Shown here piece after piece: positions 1 through 5,947 of a stretch of DNA of 9,210 nucleotides. Every line of letters starts with the position of its first letter. The stretch's first letter is position 1. The stretch covers positions 1 to 9,210 of the forward strand of contig JBAYWC010000102.1 of NCBI GenBank assembly GCA_041674265.1, read 5' to 3'. The DNA is from QYQL01 sp041674265. Its GTDB lineage: Bacteria; Verrucomicrobiota; Verrucomicrobiia; Chthoniobacterales; Terrimicrobiaceae. The notes beneath the pieces are model-generated. The model was not told the origin of the DNA. It saw nothing but the letters and a program-made list of their open reading frames with translations, and searched no databases. The translations under genes were made by a program, and so were the position numbers.

Positions 1-120
1 CCGGCCTGTGGGAACAGGTGGGGAAGCCTGCGCCCAGCGCAGCCCGCGAGGGCGAGACGAGCGGGAGCGAGCGAGGCAAAAGATTCGCAAGATGGGCTGG
101 TTCATCGTGATTTTTCCGGG
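1..120 (-). other. Region downstream of pstC with hairpins; possible pstA start, not recognisable
   Basis: Reading the minus strand beyond the pstC stop, an ATG occurs at 105 and its frame stays open to the window edge for 35 codons. It begins MNQPILRIF and then becomes rich in Arg, Ser and Pro. In pst operons pstA normally follows pstC at this spacing, so this could be its first codons. However, the peptide has no hydrophobic segment in view and does not look like a PstA N-terminus. The DNA is instead dense in small inverted repeats: CCTGT/ACAGG at 5-18, CTGCGC/GCGCAG with a 3-base loop at 28-42, and GCCC/GGGC around a GCGA loop at 42-53. This favours a repeat element or intergenic structure. 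Only sequence to the left of the window can decide. Confidence 0.35.
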
Positions 121-2412
121 CTAGACGGTTTTGTATTTCTCGCGGAGATGCTGGCGAAGCACCTCGGCCGCCGTGTTAACAAGGAAGGTCAGCAGAAAAA
201 GCAGAAGGGCGCCCAGAAAGAGCGTGCGGTAGAGGGTCCCGTTGTGCGGGGCTTCGGGAAGCTCGACGGCGATGTTCGCCGAAAGCGTGCGCATGCCGGA
301 GAAGATGTTCCATTCCATGATCGGCGTGTTGCCGGTCGCCATCACCACGATCATCGTCTCCCCCACCGCGCGCCCGAGGCCGATCATCAGGGCGGAAAAA
401 ATCCCGGCGGAGGCGGTGGGCAGAACGACGCGCATCGCGGTCTGCCAGCGGCTTGCCCCGCACGCCATCGAGGCCGTCCTCAAGGCCGTCGGCACATTCG
501 AGAGCGCGTCCTCCGCAATCGTGAAAATGATCGGGATGACGGCAAATCCCATCATGAAACCGACGACGAGTGAATTTCTCTGGTCGAAGGGCGCTCCCGT
601 GACGGCCGGCCACCAGTACCGGAAGTCCGCGACCTTTTTCCCCGTGGTCGGGTCGGTCGTGACAAAGGCGATGGACTCGAACGCCGGACCGAGGCTCCAG
701 AGGATGCCGCCAAAAATGACGAGGATCGGGATGAAGACGATCCACTCCGTTCCAGGTCTGATATATTTGCGAACCCGGATCGGCAGCGTGCTCCAAAACC
801 AGCCGAAGATGGCGGCCGCAACCGGCAGCCCCGCGGCGACGAGGAGGAGCGACGGAATCTGCCGCTCGATGAGCGGGGCGATGTAGATGGCCGCAAGGAA
901 GCCCAGCACGACAGACGGCAGGGAGGCCATGATCTCCATCGTCGGCTTGACCACGCCGCGGAGGTTGGGATCGAGAAATTGCGAGGTGTAGAGCGCTGCG
1001 AGCAGCGCGATCGGCACAGCGAAGACCATCGCATAGAGGGTCCCCTTCATCGTCCCGAAAATCAGCGGGACCAGCGAATACTTCGGCTCGAAATCATCGC
1101 TTCCGCCGGTGCTCTGCCATTCCCACTTTTTCTCCGGGGCTCCCTCATACCAGATTTTCCCGAAGAGCGCCTTCCACCCGGAATCCGGGTGCGGGTCATC
1201 CACATCGAAGAAATGCAGCCTGTTCCGATCGTCGAGGAAGAGGATCCGCTCGTATTTTCCGGTAATGACGGCGTTTCTGGCCGTGAACGGGAGGTTTTCC
1301 TGCCAGCGGACCGATGTCGTGGTCCGGAAGCGGAGCGAGGCATCCTTGCCGGCGCCGATCAGGAACGCCTTGTTGCGCAGCGTGGTGACAAGGTAGTCGG
1401 GCTGGGAGGGAAGCGTCGGAAATTCCTGGGTCAGCCCGAACGTGCGCACGGAGCCGCCCTTCGGATAAAAGAGGCTGAACACACGGTTCTCGCCGGTCTC
1501 GGCACCGAAGATCAGGGAAACATCCCCGAAAAGAAAATCGGCAACGGAAACGCGCTGGTTGGCGAGGTCCCCGAAAGGCTTGAACGTCTGGAGCTGCTGG
1601 AACGTTCCATCGTTCCGGAGCGTCAGGTAGATGACCGAGCCGTCTTCGGTGGTCGCGATGACCGCGTCGCCGGTCGCGGGAACCAGGATATCCTTCGGCT
1701 GTCCCGGCAGGAATGGCGTGAGGTCGAATGCGGTTGCTGTCTCCGCTCCCCCCGCCCCCATGAGCGATCGTTTCCGCTTCAGGAGCTGTGCGGACACGGT
1801 CTTGTTTCCCCCGGACTCCTGCAATGCCACAACCAGCTTCTGGGAGCCGGAATCGCCGTAGGCGATGTCGAGGACCCTGGCTCCCGGGATTCCGATGTCG
1901 GAAAACTTTGTTGCGGTGGGGCTGGCGGTCACGACCGGTTTGCCTTCCACCGCCGCAGATTTGTATCCGGGCGAGATGAGCGCGTATTTGCCATCCGCAG
2001 TTCCCACGATCAATCGCTGCTCGCGCTTGTTGATGCTCGCCGCCGTGATCTCATGGGGCGAAGACTCGCCGAAATCCACCGGAACCTCCGAAACCCCGCC
2101 CGAGGCATAGTCCACAAAGAGCATCCGCCCATCGGGCTCGACAAGGAACGGCTTGGCCCCCCATTCGTCCACGCCGAGAATCGGGAACTTCCCCGGCGGA
2201 AGCTGGATGGTCTTCAGCTCGTGAACCCGCGCCGCTTGGAAGAGCGGAAAAATCTGGAAGAGGATGAAGAGAAAAATCCCGAAGACAGCCGTGACGACCA
2301 TGACCCCGCCGAGCTTGATGAGCCAGGTCATCACCCGGTCGGTCAACAGCGTGAGCCTGCCGGTTTCGAACCGCTTGCGATCGGTGGCGTAGGTGGGCAG
2401 TGCGGGATCCAT
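121..2412 (-). CDS. pstC: Long-form phosphate ABC transporter permease PstC
   Basis: This is an inner-membrane permease subunit of the high-affinity Pst phosphate importer, which would work with PstS, PstA and the ATPase PstB. Residue numbers count from a possible TTG start at 2427. One membrane segment lies at about 33-62, followed by a soluble, probably periplasmic domain at about 63-450. The permease core has membrane segments near 457-482, 493-520, 525-548, 565-592, 620-645, 675-702 and 733-758. The ABC-permease coupling loop is at about 650-673 (ALRTASMACGAS, ending RVVLP), followed by GRAVGETM, typical of PstC. At about 763 residues it is more than twice the length of E. coli PstC and matches the long PstC class (COG4590-like) known from some proteobacteria. 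I chose the ATG at 2412. A TTG at 2427 would add five residues, and neither start has a clear ribosome-binding site. It lies 77 bp downstream of pstS and is probably co-transcribed with it. Confidence 0.93.
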   Translation of the reverse strand: MDPALPTYATDRKRFETGRLTLLTDRVMTWLIKLGGVMVVTAVFGIFLFILFQIFPLFQAARVHELKTIQLPPGKFPILGVDEWGAKPFLVEPDGRMLFVDYASGGVSEVPVDFGESSPHEITAASINKREQRLIVGTADGKYALISPGYKSAAVEGKPVVTASPTATKFSDIGIPGARVLDIAYGDSGSQKLVVALQESGGNKTVSAQLLKRKRSLMGAGGAETATAFDLTPFLPGQPKDILVPATGDAVIATTEDGSVIYLTLRNDGTFQQLQTFKPFGDLANQRVSVADFLFGDVSLIFGAETGENRVFSLFYPKGGSVRTFGLTQEFPTLPSQPDYLVTTLRNKAFLIGAGKDASLRFRTTTSVRWQENLPFTARNAVITGKYERILFLDDRNRLHFFDVDDPHPDSGWKALFGKIWYEGAPEKKWEWQSTGGSDDFEPKYSLVPLIFGTMKGTLYAMVFAVPIALLAALYTSQFLDPNLRGVVKPTMEIMASLPSVVLGFLAAIYIAPLIERQIPSLLLVAAGLPVAAAIFGWFWSTLPIRVRKYIRPGTEWIVFIPILVIFGGILWSLGPAFESIAFVTTDPTTGKKVADFRYWWPAVTGAPFDQRNSLVVGFMMGFAVIPIIFTIAEDALSNVPTALRTASMACGASRWQTAMRVVLPTASAGIFSALMIGLGRAVGETMIVVMATGNTPIMEWNIFSGMRTLSANIAVELPEAPHNGTLYRTLFLGALLLFLLTFLVNTAAEVLRQHLREKYKTV

Positions 2413-2438
2413 GAATTCGGAAGACAAGCTTTCGAAGG

Positions 2439-2469
2439 CCCCGCTCCAACCGGAAAGGCCGGAGCGGGG
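2439..2469 (-). promoter_or_regulatory. Hairpin between pstS and pstC
   Basis: A perfect 9-bp inverted repeat, CCCCGCTCC (2439-2447) and GGAGCGGGG (2461-2469), encloses a 13-base loop. It lies just after the pstS stop and before the pstC start. No U-tract follows on the minus strand, so a strong intrinsic terminator is unlikely. In other bacteria such hairpins between a binding-protein gene and its permease gene often protect the upstream mRNA and give more binding protein than permease. That role here is inference. The stem also lies close enough to the pstC start to affect its translation. Confidence 0.6.
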
Positions 2470-2489
2470 AATTTCGAGAGGTGTTCCTC

Positions 2490-3452
2490 TTACTTGGAGA
2501 GGGTTCCGAGATCCTCGTCAATCTTCGCTTTCGGGAGAGGAAAATAGCCGTCCTTCACGACCACTTCCTGGCCCTGTTTGGAGAGGACGTATTTGATGAA
2601 CTCGAGCGTGAGTTTGTCCAGCGGAGCCCCCGGCTTCTTGTTGACATAGACATAGAGGAAACGGGCGAGCGGGTAGTCTCCGGAGAGGGAATTCTCGTAA
2701 TTCGGCTCGACAAATTTGCCGTCCTCCTCGCCGAGCGGAAGGGCGCGGACATCGGAGGTCTTGTATCCGATGCCCGAATATCCGATGGCGGAGAGGTCAC
2801 TGGCAGCACCCTGCACGACAGCCGACGAACCGGGTTGCTCTTTGACGGTCGCCTTGTAGTCCCCTTTGGCCAGGGCTTCGTCCTTGAAGAACCCGTAGGT
2901 TCCCGAGGCGCTGTTGCGGCCGAAAAGCGAGATCGGCTTGTTGGCCCAGGCGCCGGTCAGTCCAACCTGCCCCCAGGTCGTGATGTCTTCCCCGCCCATC
3001 TTGCGCGAGCTGGAGAAAATCCCGTCCACCTGCTTCATGGTGAGTCCCTTGACCGGGTTGTCTTTGTTCACGAACACCGCCAGGGCGTCCACGGCCACCG
3101 GGATCTCGGTCGGCTTGTAGCCGAATTTCTTCTCGAACTCGTCGATTTCGGAAGACTTCATCGGACGGCTCATCGGCCCGAGCTGCGCGGTGCCTTCGAT
3201 GAGCGCCGGGGGTGCGGTCGAGGATCCCTTGCCTTCGATCTGGATGTTGACGTTCGGGTATTCCTTCTTGAACCCTTCCGCCCAGAGGGTCATCAGGTTG
3301 TTCAGGGTGTCGGACCCGATCGAGTTCAGGTTGCCGGTCACCCCGCTGGTCTGGGCGTAGGCGGGGATTGCCGGATCAACGCCGACAGGGGCGGCCTTCA
3401 GGGTGGATGTCATCAGGGCGCCAAGGCCCAGGCAGAAGAGGAGTTTTTTCAT
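2490..3452 (-). CDS. pstS: Phosphate-binding periplasmic protein PstS
   Basis: This is the periplasmic receptor of the Pst phosphate importer; it delivers phosphate to the PstC/PstA channel. The 320-residue product starts with a classical signal peptide (MKKLLFCLGLGALMTSTLKA, cut near residue 20). There is no lipobox, so the mature protein should be soluble. Family signatures are GSDTL near residue 45, GKGSSTAP and GPMSRPM in the following 50 residues, and GRNSASGTY at about 178-186. In the last, Arg179, Ser183, Gly184 and Thr185 have the same spacing as the E. coli phosphate ligands Arg135, Ser139, Gly140 and Thr141. The C-terminal GYFPLP stretch is also typical. The length is normal for the family. 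The ATG at 3452 fits the signal peptide exactly but is not preceded by a clear Shine-Dalgarno sequence. It is the first gene of the operon with pstC and diverges from the porin gene. Two candidate PHO boxes and a promoter lie upstream. Confidence 0.96.
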   Translation of the reverse strand: MKKLLFCLGLGALMTSTLKAAPVGVDPAIPAYAQTSGVTGNLNSIGSDTLNNLMTLWAEGFKKEYPNVNIQIEGKGSSTAPPALIEGTAQLGPMSRPMKSSEIDEFEKKFGYKPTEIPVAVDALAVFVNKDNPVKGLTMKQVDGIFSSSRKMGGEDITTWGQVGLTGAWANKPISLFGRNSASGTYGFFKDEALAKGDYKATVKEQPGSSAVVQGAASDLSAIGYSGIGYKTSDVRALPLGEEDGKFVEPNYENSLSGDYPLARFLYVYVNKKPGAPLDKLTLEFIKYVLSKQGQEVVVKDGYFPLPKAKIDEDLGTLSK

Positions 3453-3496
3453 GGTTCGTTTTATCTTGGTTGTGTTGATAGCTGCGGTAAGCGCGC

Positions 3497-3525
3497 ATGA
3501 AAGAAAATCCCGTTCGTGGCGTCAA
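3497..3525 (-). promoter_or_regulatory. Candidate sigma70-type promoter of pstS
   Basis: On the minus strand TTGACG (3520-3525, five of six matches to the -35 consensus) is separated by exactly 17 bp from TTTCAT (3497-3502, four of six matches to the -10 consensus). Transcription would start about 40 bp upstream of the pstS ATG. The first candidate PHO box ends 10 bp upstream of this -35. That placement suits an activator-dependent promoter, although in E. coli the PHO box usually replaces the -35 element itself. No transcript data are available. Confidence 0.45.
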
Positions 3526-3535
3526 GATGCCGCAA

Positions 3536-3553
3536 TGTGACAATTTCGTTACA
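3536..3553 (-). promoter_or_regulatory. Candidate PHO box 1 (pstS-proximal)
   Basis: Read on the minus strand this site is TGTAAC, five bases (GAAAT), then TGTCAC. That gives two half-sites differing at one base with an 11-bp period, the spacing and TGTCA-type half-site known for PhoB binding in proteobacteria. It lies 84 bp upstream of the pstS ATG, in the orientation of pstS. The regulator gene is not in this window, so the binding protein is inferred from the target gene. Confidence 0.6.
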
Positions 3554-3616
3554 AAGCAAAATGCCGCCTTTTCAAGCATGCCGTCGATTCCCAAAGGATG
3601 CGCGGCGGAAAATGAA

Positions 3617-3634
3617 TGTGACAAATTTGTCACA
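3617..3634 (+). promoter_or_regulatory. Candidate PHO box 2 (porin-proximal, perfect palindrome)
   Basis: This 18-bp site is a perfect palindrome, TGTGACAAATTTGTCACA. It also reads as TGTGAC, five bases, then TGTCAC with an 11-bp period on either strand. It shares the TGTGACAA start with the first site, which lies exactly 81 bp away. It lies 47 bp upstream of the porin ATG at 3681, a suitable place to activate the porin promoter. No convincing -10 is visible behind it (TTGCAT at 3643-3648 is weak). The CRP consensus is similar but has six bases between TGTGA and TCACA, whereas this site has eight. Confidence 0.6.
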
Positions 3635-3680
3635 CAGACCTGCTTGCATGGTTTTCGACTTCCCGCAATATTCATCGGCG

Positions 3681-5126
3681 ATGAAATCGAAACCATTCTC
3701 CCTTGCTTGGCGAACAGGTGCTTTGGCCTTGCTCTCCTCTGTCATGATCACGGGCTTTGCGCTGGCGGAAGCTCCCAACCCGGCTCCCGAAGAGCCTTCC
3801 CCGTCGGCTTTCTCTGACTGGTGGAACGGAAAATACATGACCGGACATTGGTTCGGCGCGCGCGACACGCTGGCCGACAAAGGGCTGACCTTCCACGGCA
3901 AGTATTACGGCGCCTTTTTCGGCGTGGTGGACAGCCAGCGCGGTGCCCGCGGGTTCTGGGACCAGGGCATCGAGTTCGGGGCCGAGCAAAATTTCGGCAA
4001 ACTCCTCGATGTGGATGCGCTCAAGGGCGTGAAAGGATTTGCGGCCTTCCGCTACCGGGATTCCCAGCAGGCCGCCAACCCGAATTCCTTCGTCCAGGGC
4101 AATGACATGTTCAACCCCACGAACTGGTATTCCGGCACACAGTTCCGTGTGCTTTCGTTCGGGCTTGAGATCGGAACCAGCGACCTGCTGCCCGTGAAAG
4201 ACATGGTCGTGCTTCGCGGCGGCTGGCTCCAGCCCCAGAAAGAGTTCATCGACCAGCCGCTCTCGAAGCTGTTCCTCAACAACGCGGTGAACAGCTCGAA
4301 AGGAGTGGGCGGAAATATTCCGTTCTCATCGAGCTTCTCCACATGGGGAGGCACGTTGAAGGTCAAACCCTTCGAGTGGTATTACCTCAAGGGGGGGCTT
4401 TTCATGGCCTACCCCCGCGCCACCTCCAGTGGCAACCATGGCCTCGCGTATCAGGGGTTCGGGCCGGATACCACCCAGAACGGCCTCATGACGATGGTCG
4501 AAACCGGCATCACGCCGAAAATCGGCAAAAGCGAACTCCCGGGCAAATACGCCATCGGGGGATACTACTATGGAGGGTCCAAGAAATCGTTCCTTGGCAC
4601 CCAGGGTTACGGCCAATACGGGATGTATTTGCAAGCCGACCAGATGCTTTTCCGCGAGCCATCCCGTGAGGAACCCGCGCCGCTTGCCAAGGGTCCTTCG
4701 GATGGCAAGAGCGTCGCTGAGGGAAAAGACTTCAAGACTCCGGCCAAAACCGAGAAGCCGAAGCTCTCGAACCAGGGCCTGAGCATGTTCAACCTCGTGA
4801 GCCTCGCCCCGAAGTATAACAACCTGTTTCCGTTCTACTTCCAGTCCGGCCTCGTTTACACGGGCCTCATTCCGCATCGCGACGAGGATCGCACCATGTT
4901 CTCCATCGCGTATGGCAGCTACAGCTACTACAATATCGAGAGCCTCCAGAGCAGCGGCGGGACCAACCAGCCGAACTACACGATTTTCCTCGAAGGCGGC
5001 TACCGCATTCAGATCAACGACTGGGCCTTCCTCCAGCCGTTCATCCAGTATGAGATCCGCCCGGCCGGCACGGGGGCCGTTGCCAATGCCACAATCCTTG
5101 GTTTCTATACCGGGCTGACATTCTGA
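3681..5126 (+). CDS. OprB-family outer-membrane porin, possibly phosphate-regulated
   Basis: This is a predicted outer-membrane beta-barrel channel. The 481-residue product has a signal peptide cut after about Ala29 (GFALA then EAP). The OprB carbohydrate-selective porin signature follows (MTGHWFGARDTLADKGL) and continues into alternating barrel strands such as FHGKYYGAFFG. The last strand ends in Phe (FYTGLTF), the C-terminal aromatic residue recognised by the BAM assembly machinery. A charged stretch rich in Pro and Lys at about residues 325-365 interrupts the barrel pattern and probably forms a loop. An upstream in-frame start at 3516 would put 55 residues in front of the signal peptide and run through the second PHO-box-like site, so I take the ATG at 3681, although it lacks a clear ribosome-binding site. 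Family members are named for sugar uptake. The divergent position next to pstS suggests a role in phosphate starvation instead, perhaps anion or organophosphate entry. The substrate cannot be read from the sequence. Confidence 0.87.
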   Translation: MKSKPFSLAWRTGALALLSSVMITGFALAEAPNPAPEEPSPSAFSDWWNGKYMTGHWFGARDTLADKGLTFHGKYYGAFFGVVDSQRGARGFWDQGIEFGAEQNFGKLLDVDALKGVKGFAAFRYRDSQQAANPNSFVQGNDMFNPTNWYSGTQFRVLSFGLEIGTSDLLPVKDMVVLRGGWLQPQKEFIDQPLSKLFLNNAVNSSKGVGGNIPFSSSFSTWGGTLKVKPFEWYYLKGGLFMAYPRATSSGNHGLAYQGFGPDTTQNGLMTMVETGITPKIGKSELPGKYAIGGYYYGGSKKSFLGTQGYGQYGMYLQADQMLFREPSREEPAPLAKGPSDGKSVAEGKDFKTPAKTEKPKLSNQGLSMFNLVSLAPKYNNLFPFYFQSGLVYTGLIPHRDEDRTMFSIAYGSYSYYNIESLQSSGGTNQPNYTIFLEGGYRIQINDWAFLQPFIQYEIRPAGTGAVANATILGFYTGLTF

Positions 5127-5158
5127 TTTTCCGGTGGGAGAGCCGGTCGCAGCAAACG

Positions 5159-5183
5159 CCGCCGGGTGTCATAAACCCGGCGG
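5159..5183. terminator. Hairpin in the convergent gap after the porin gene
   Basis: A perfect 9-bp inverted repeat, CCGCCGGGT (5159-5167) and ACCCGGCGG (5175-5183), encloses a 7-base loop, 33 bp after the porin stop codon. The stem is strong, but there is no U-run directly after it on either strand. It may therefore be a Rho-dependent or processing-type 3' end rather than a classical intrinsic terminator. It is placed so that it could end transcription of both the porin gene and the opposing lipoprotein gene. Confidence 0.55.
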
Positions 5184-5227
5184 TCCGATGCGGTTTCGGC
5201 GTGCGAGTCGTCAATGGGAGAAGCAAG

Positions 5228-5300
5228 AACGGGTGTCCCGCCCGTTTGGAGCCTGACCAGCCATGCGAGACCAATGCCCCACACGGGCGGGACGCCCATG
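5228..5300. repeat. REP-like paired palindrome element
   Basis: Two small palindromes face each other. The first, at 5228-5246, pairs AACGGG with CCCGTT around a 7-base loop. The second, at 5282-5300, pairs CA-GGGCG with CGCCC-TG around GGA, with one C/A mismatch. The two are also inverted copies of each other: 5231-5247 matches the reverse complement of 5281-5297 at 15 of 17 bases. The whole unit could fold as one long cruciform with about 33 bases between the arms. Its place between convergent genes and its GGGCGGGACGCCC core are typical of dispersed REP/BIME-type elements. I recall similar cores in Verrucomicrobiota genomes but cannot check copy number here. Confidence 0.65.
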
Positions 5301-5354
5301 CCCCCTGGACTGACATCGCGATCAACCGCCCCCCGCTTTTAATCACACCCGCCT

Positions 5355-5879
5355 TCAGTTCCCTGTTCCGACGTATTGGGCGGAGTAGGTTTCGAATTTG
5401 GCTGTCTGGCCGACCTGCGGGGCGGATTTCAAGTCATAGACATTGTTTCCCACCACCTCGTTGGTTTGGGTGTCAAAAACCATGACGGAGGCCTTGCCTT
5501 GGGATTGTTCGGACTTTTCCGTCTGGACGGCGATGTAGCGGGGGGATTTTTGTTTCTTTGCGGCGGCGGGTTGCGCCGCCAGCTGCTTTGCCCGGCGGGC
5601 CAGGTAAATGCGCGCGCGTTGCTCGGCGATTTTGCGCTGGCGTTCCGTCGCCTGCTGTTTGGAGATGATGTAGGCGCTCGCGGCCGCGATGGCGACCGCT
5701 CCGGCTGTCACCGGGATCGTGATCGCGGGATCCACGCCGGCGACAGCCAGCGGGATGCCGGTGGCAAGCCCTGCGGCGGCTCCGAAGAGACCGGCGTTTT
5801 CTCCGGGGCTCAGGTTCTCACAGGCGGTCGTGAAAATGGCGACCCCTGTCACTGCGGCGGCAAGTTGTTTGGTTTTCAT
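5355..5879 (-). CDS. Putative lipoprotein with glycine-rich helical segment, unknown function
   Basis: I do not recognise a named family. The 174-residue product begins MKTKQLAAAVTGVAIFTTAC, a lipoprotein signal peptide with Cys20 as the likely lipidated residue; the box TTAC is slightly unusual. Residues about 26-72 form a Gly/Ala-rich hydrophobic segment with regularly spaced glycines (GLFGAAAGLATG), like glycine-zipper envelope proteins. Residues 74-110 are very basic and probably helical or coiled coil. Residues 114-174 alternate polar and hydrophobic residues and may form a small beta domain. The ATG at 5879 has a possible GGTGG ribosome-binding site six bases upstream. A longer frame up to 6020 would overlap the end of secDF and put 47 residues in front of the signal peptide, so I reject it. 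It starts 68 bp after the secDF stop on the same strand and is probably transcribed with it. Confidence 0.75.
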   Translation of the reverse strand: MKTKQLAAAVTGVAIFTTACENLSPGENAGLFGAAAGLATGIPLAVAGVDPAITIPVTAGAVAIAAASAYIISKQQATERQRKIAEQRARIYLARRAKQLAAQPAAAKKQKSPRYIAVQTEKSEQSQGKASVMVFDTQTNEVVGNNVYDLKSAPQVGQTAKFETYSAQYVGTGN

Positions 5880-5947
5880 GGGATTCCACCGCTGGTAGCG
5901 CGACGAAGCCGGAATGGCAAGACGGATTCGCGACAGACAGATTCCCG

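Noticed and set aside
979..2547. Long plus-strand open frame of 522 codons opposite pstC
   Set aside because: It is antisense to the well-supported pstC/pstS reading frames, rich in Arg, Glu and Gly in the manner of reverse-strand shadows in GC-rich DNA, and has no recognisable domain.
2481..3500. Plus-strand open frame of 339 codons opposite pstS
   Set aside because: It mirrors pstS almost exactly, and the pstS product has clear phosphate-binding motifs and a signal peptide; the antisense product has none.
3617..3634. CRP or FNR binding site
   Set aside because: The ends TGTGA and TCACA fit CRP, but the spacer is eight bases instead of six; the 11-bp direct-repeat reading and the pstS context fit PhoB better.
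3516..3680. N-terminal extension of the porin (55 residues)
   Set aside because: It would bury the signal peptide inside the protein and place coding sequence over the two operator-like sites.
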